Notes under the pieces: model-generated
Told to the model about the DNA's origin: nothing
Databases searched by the model: none
Seen by the model: the letters and a program-made list of their open reading frames with translations, nothing else
Position numbers and translations under genes: made by a program
Source: Candidatus Omnitrophota bacterium
GTDB lineage: Bacteria > Omnitrophota > Gorgyraeia > Duberdicusellales > Duberdicusellaceae
Direction of reading: 5' to 3'
NCBI GenBank assembly: GCA_015486615.1
Contig: WFRI01000014.1
Location: 1-8,798, forward strand
Length of the DNA stretch: 8,798 bases
Shown: one piece after another, positions 6,068 through 8,798 of the stretch
Position numbering within the stretch: the stretch's first letter is position 1
How the letters are laid out: the number at the start of each line of letters is the position of its first letter

Positions 6068-7954
6068 ATGTGTGGCATATGCGGTATTGTTTCTTTGCAG
6101 AACGACAGCACTGTTTCAAAATCTTTCTCTTCTTCTCACCTTACGCCGATGCTCGAAAGGCTTTCTCACCGCGGGCCGCAGGGCCGGGGCATAAACATTT
6201 CGGGCAGAGCGGCTCTGGGCGCACAGCGTTTAGCTATCCGCGGACTAAGTGACGGCGCGCAGCCTCTTACGGATGCGGACAGCGGCGTTGTTGTTTTATG
6301 CAATGGAGAAATTGATAATCATAATGATTTGCGTGCCTGGTTAGCACAGCGCGGCAGAATTGTCCGGCATGCATCAGATATTTCAGTTCTGCCGGCATTA
6401 TATCTTGAATTAGGCGAAGAATTTGTCAATAAACTCAGGGGAGTTTTTGCTGTAGTAATTTGGGATCCGCGGAATCAAAAATTGATTCTTGCCCGCGACC
6501 GTGCGGGAGAGCGTTCATTGTTCTTCATTCGGGAAGGCAATTCTATCACTTTTGCTACAGAGTTATCCGCACTGGCTGCGGGGCTTCCGCATAAAGCAAA
6601 TATAGACGAAAGGGCCATCGCCAGTTATCTTTCCCGAGGTTATTTTACGGCTCCATCAGCGCCGTTTTGCGGCGTAAAAAAAGTTCGTCCGGGAGAGATT
6701 ATTATTTTTTCTCCTGGCCGGACGCGCCAAATACAATATTGGCAGTGGCCTGCAGCAAAAACTTTTAAAACTCCTCCTTCGTTTGATGGATTTGATTATA
6801 TCTTCCGGGAAGCATTTCGCATTCAAAGCGAGATTGACGTAGATTACGGATTTTTTTTAAGCGGCGGCATTGATTCATCTCTGATTGCGGCAGTAGCGAA
6901 GAAAATACGGCCTGAAAGAAAGCCGTTGTGTTACACCCTGCGTTTTTCCGAGCCTTCCTATGATGAAGGCAACTTTGCCAAGAGAGTAGCCGGCCTTATA
7001 GGGTCTGATATTATTTCTGTAGAAGTCAAGCCGGAAATGTTTCCCGAGGAACTTAAACGCCTTGTCTCAATAACCGGCGAGCCGCTGGCTGATCCGGCAT
7101 GGATTCCAACAGCATTGTTATCGCGCCGCGCCGCTCAGGATGTAAGGCTTGTTTTTTCCGGTGAAGGAGCGGATGAACTTTTTGGCGGATACCCTACTTA
7201 TCCGGGAGCAATATTGGCTGTATATTACAACCGTCTGCCGGTGTTTCTGCGCCGGGTTGTGCGCGAAATTGTTGAAACCCTTCCGCCCAGTGAAAGAAAG
7301 GTGCCATTGTCATTTTTGCTAAAGAAGTTCGTTAAAGGCGGGGAAATGAGCCCTTTTAAGCGCCATTTGTTCTGGACAGCAAATATTCCTTCTGATTTGT
7401 TGATGAAATTAGGCATTAAACCAGCCGCAGAAAAGGTTCTGCCTGAAGGGTCTATTATTGATTTAGCCCAGCTTTATGATTTTGAAACCTCGCTTGCCGA
7501 GGGGCTTTTGAGCAAAGCAGATAGAGGCGGAATGAGTGCTTCTTTAGAGATACGGTGCCCTTTTCTGGATTATTCAGTTATAGATTTTGCGGCGTCACTG
7601 CCTCTGCGCTGGCGGGTAAATGGTATAAAGACCAAAGTTTTTCTGAAAAAATATGCCTTGCGCTATCTTCCGTCTGATATTGTTTACCGCCGCAAACGAG
7701 GGCTGTCTGTGCCGCTGGCAAAGTGGCTTCGCGGGCCGCTGCAGAGTTGGGCAAGGAAGAAACTGAAATCCGGCCGGCTGGAAGAGGCAGGCGTATGCAC
7801 AGAAGCCGCTTTGTCTCTGATGGATGAGCATATAAGCAGGAAGGCTGATTATGCGCGGCCGTTGTGGTCTTTGTTGGTGCTTGATGAGTGGCTGATATGG
7901 AATGCTGAGCAGAAAGATATTCCTGAGGCCGCGGCTCAAAATAGGATATTATGA
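6068..7954 (+). CDS. asnB: Asparagine synthetase-family glutamine amidotransferase (AsnB type)
   Basis: A 628-residue cytoplasmic enzyme of two domains. The N-terminal class II glutaminase has nucleophile Cys2 (MCGICGI) and glutamine-binding residues Arg54, Asn79-Gly80-Glu81 and Asp104. The C-terminal ATP-dependent synthetase has the PP-loop SGGIDSS (265-271), SGEGADELFGGY (364-375) and SLEIRCPFLD (492-501). All catalytic motifs are present. Some usual positions differ: HRGPQ instead of HRGPD, GAQRLAI where the family usually has a His before Arg-Leu, and NGEIDN instead of NGEIYN. Such enzymes make asparagine, but homologues in surface-glycan loci (WbpS, WbtH) amidate sugar uronic acids; the neighbours here make that role plausible. 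AAGGAG at 6053-6058 gives a good ribosome binding site. It begins 1 nt after the transferase stop and overlaps the next gene by 4 nt. The symbol denotes the family, not proven asparagine synthesis. Confidence 0.92.
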   Translation: MCGICGIVSLQNDSTVSKSFSSSHLTPMLERLSHRGPQGRGINISGRAALGAQRLAIRGLSDGAQPLTDADSGVVVLCNGEIDNHNDLRAWLAQRGRIVRHASDISVLPALYLELGEEFVNKLRGVFAVVIWDPRNQKLILARDRAGERSLFFIREGNSITFATELSALAAGLPHKANIDERAIASYLSRGYFTAPSAPFCGVKKVRPGEIIIFSPGRTRQIQYWQWPAAKTFKTPPSFDGFDYIFREAFRIQSEIDVDYGFFLSGGIDSSLIAAVAKKIRPERKPLCYTLRFSEPSYDEGNFAKRVAGLIGSDIISVEVKPEMFPEELKRLVSITGEPLADPAWIPTALLSRRAAQDVRLVFSGEGADELFGGYPTYPGAILAVYYNRLPVFLRRVVREIVETLPPSERKVPLSFLLKKFVKGGEMSPFKRHLFWTANIPSDLLMKLGIKPAAEKVLPEGSIIDLAQLYDFETSLAEGLLSKADRGGMSASLEIRCPFLDYSVIDFAASLPLRWRVNGIKTKVFLKKYALRYLPSDIVYRRKRGLSVPLAKWLRGPLQSWARKKLKSGRLEEAGVCTEAALSLMDEHISRKADYARPLWSLLVLDEWLIWNAEQKDIPEAAAQNRIL

Positions 7955-8214
7955 CGGGTTTATGGATTGCACTGGGCTTTTTCGGCCAAGCGCTGTTTGG
8001 CCTGCGGATTGTGGTGCAGTGGGCAGCCAGTGAACGGGCAAAGCGCTATACCGTGCCGCCTTCTTTCTGGTATATCAGCGTGCCTGCGGGGGCAATTTTG
8101 CTGGTTTATGCTGTTTGGAGGCGCGACCCTGTTTTTATTTTTAACGAGGCTGTTTGCCTTGCAATCTTTATCCGCAATATTATTATGCTAAAGAGGCAGG
8201 CTTATGGCAAATAA
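7951..8214 (+). CDS. LAB_N domain membrane protein (lipid A biosynthesis N-terminal domain-like)
   Basis: An 87-residue inner-membrane protein with three hydrophobic helices (about 4-22, 40-56 and 61-80). It carries the LAB_N signature: Gln13, Arg19, Gln23-Trp24, Ser27-Glu28, Pro36, Phe39-Trp40, Asp59-Pro-Val-Phe-Ile and Arg75-Asn76. The domain also occurs fused to LpxB in some bacteria and as stand-alone proteins near polyprenyl-phosphate sugar transferases; its biochemical role is unsettled. Where DPVFILGQ is usual, this protein has DPVFIFNE. The start overlaps the asnB stop in an ATGA, with AGGA at 7943-7946. Its end overlaps the next gene by 11 nt. Position in the operon suggests it helps the ArnT-like enzyme handle a lipid-linked sugar, which is inference. 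Confidence 0.88.
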   Translation: MTGLWIALGFFGQALFGLRIVVQWAASERAKRYTVPPSFWYISVPAGAILLVYAVWRRDPVFIFNEAVCLAIFIRNIIMLKRQAYGK

Positions 8215-8798
8215 GCAGATTGTCTTCACTATTATTGTCTTTTTATCCTTTGTAAATATTTCATCTGCCAATGCACAGAAGATATATACCTTGAAAGAAT
8301 TAATTAACATAGCAGAGAAAAATAATCCTGCTTATCAATCGCTTAAAAAAGAACTTGAAGCCAAGAAATGCAGCCTCTCTATCGTTAGAAAATATCCTAA
8401 TCCAGTTTTATCTTTTGGCTCAGATTACGGGAAAAGCACTGATACAAAAGGGAGAGAATATTCGGTTTCTTTAGAACAGCCGATTGTTACTGCAGGGAAA
8501 ATAAAATATAAGATAGAAAGCAAAGCGGGAGAAATCAGAGTTGAAAACCAAAGGCTCAGGCAGGCAAAAGAAGAATTGGACTTCAAAGTCAAGGAGGCTT
8601 TTTACAGAATTTTATATCTTGAAACTAAACTCAGGTTTTGTAATGAGAATATTCACTCTTTACAAAAAATATTATCTCTGGCAAGGAAAGGATTAAATTC
8701 AACTCAGGCGGAATTTGCTGAATATAAAATAAAATCAGAAATCCTTCAGGCAGACAACGAGAAGGAGAAAACAATTCTTGATTTAAAGGATACTAAAG
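8204..8798 (+). CDS. TolC/CzcC-like outer-membrane efflux factor, 3' end cut by the window
   Basis: The first 198 codons are open to the window edge. Residues 1-24 form a signal peptide (MANKQ, hydrophobic core, cleavage predicted after SANA before Gln25). The mature start LKELINIAEKNNPAYQSLKK is the usual outer membrane efflux protein repeat, followed by YPNPVLSFG (64-72) and LEQPIVTAGK (90-99), typical of CzcC-like metal efflux factors; long alpha-helical sequence follows. Full members are about 400-450 residues, so over half is missing. The start at 8204 lies inside the LAB_N gene (11-nt overlap), with AAGAGG at 8191-8196. All eight Arg codons seen are AGA or AGG, in contrast to the preceding three genes. 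Partner membrane-fusion and RND pump genes would be expected downstream but are outside the window. Confidence 0.9.
   Translation, partial: MANKQIVFTIIVFLSFVNISSANAQKIYTLKELINIAEKNNPAYQSLKKELEAKKCSLSIVRKYPNPVLSFGSDYGKSTDTKGREYSVSLEQPIVTAGKIKYKIESKAGEIRVENQRLRQAKEELDFKVKEAFYRILYLETKLRFCNENIHSLQKILSLARKGLNSTQAEFAEYKIKSEILQADNEKEKTILDLKDTK

Noticed and set aside
7595..7939. Long antisense open frame within the asnB gene
   Set aside because: It is a mirror of the well-conserved AsnB coding sequence with no start signals or family features. The other antisense frames in the kinase and transferase genes were rejected for the same reason.

Overview
The window comes from a diderm (Gram-negative type) bacterium. 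This is inferred from a TolC/CzcC-type outer-membrane factor with a signal peptide, a LAB_N (lipid A biosynthesis N-terminal domain) membrane protein and an ArnT-like lipid-linked-sugar transferase. The moderately AT-rich DNA, the decayed spacer and a dispersed short palindromic repeat would suit an uncultured candidate-phylum genome (Omnitrophota-like), but the sequence alone does not fix the phylum.

Layout. Bases 1-232 hold no gene; they carry two related GC-rich hairpins and the ribosome binding site of the first gene. Bases 233-1204 encode an aldo/keto reductase. Bases 1205-1885 are a non-coding gap with fragments that look like broken reading frames on both strands, one copy of a short repeat, and an extended -10 promoter for the next operon. 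Bases 1886-3971 encode an overlapping two-component pair: an OmpR-family response regulator and a membrane histidine kinase, both of the heavy-metal (CusR/CusS-like) subclass. Bases 3972-4287 form a complex leader: a perfect AT-rich palindrome, three hexamers repeated every 11 bp in front of a -10 box, a repeat element with alternative hairpin pairings, an operator-like inverted repeat and a terminator-like hairpin. Bases 4288-8214 are a tightly packed operon of an ArnT-like glycosyltransferase, an asparagine-synthetase-family amidotransferase and a LAB_N protein. From 8204 an outer-membrane efflux factor overlaps the LAB_N gene and runs off the window.

How the genes may work together. The two-component pair and the efflux factor resemble the two ends of a metal-responsive RND efflux locus. 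The three genes between them look like an envelope-glycan or lipid A modification cassette, with an Arg codon preference (CGN) different from the flanking genes (AGA/AGG). The leader between kinase and transferase carries tandem TTAA-type hexamers resembling the PmrA/BasR box, which in enteric bacteria controls arnT. The suggestion that the two-component pair controls a lipid-modification cassette is inference and needs testing. No CRISPR array, tRNA, rRNA or intact insertion sequence was seen.
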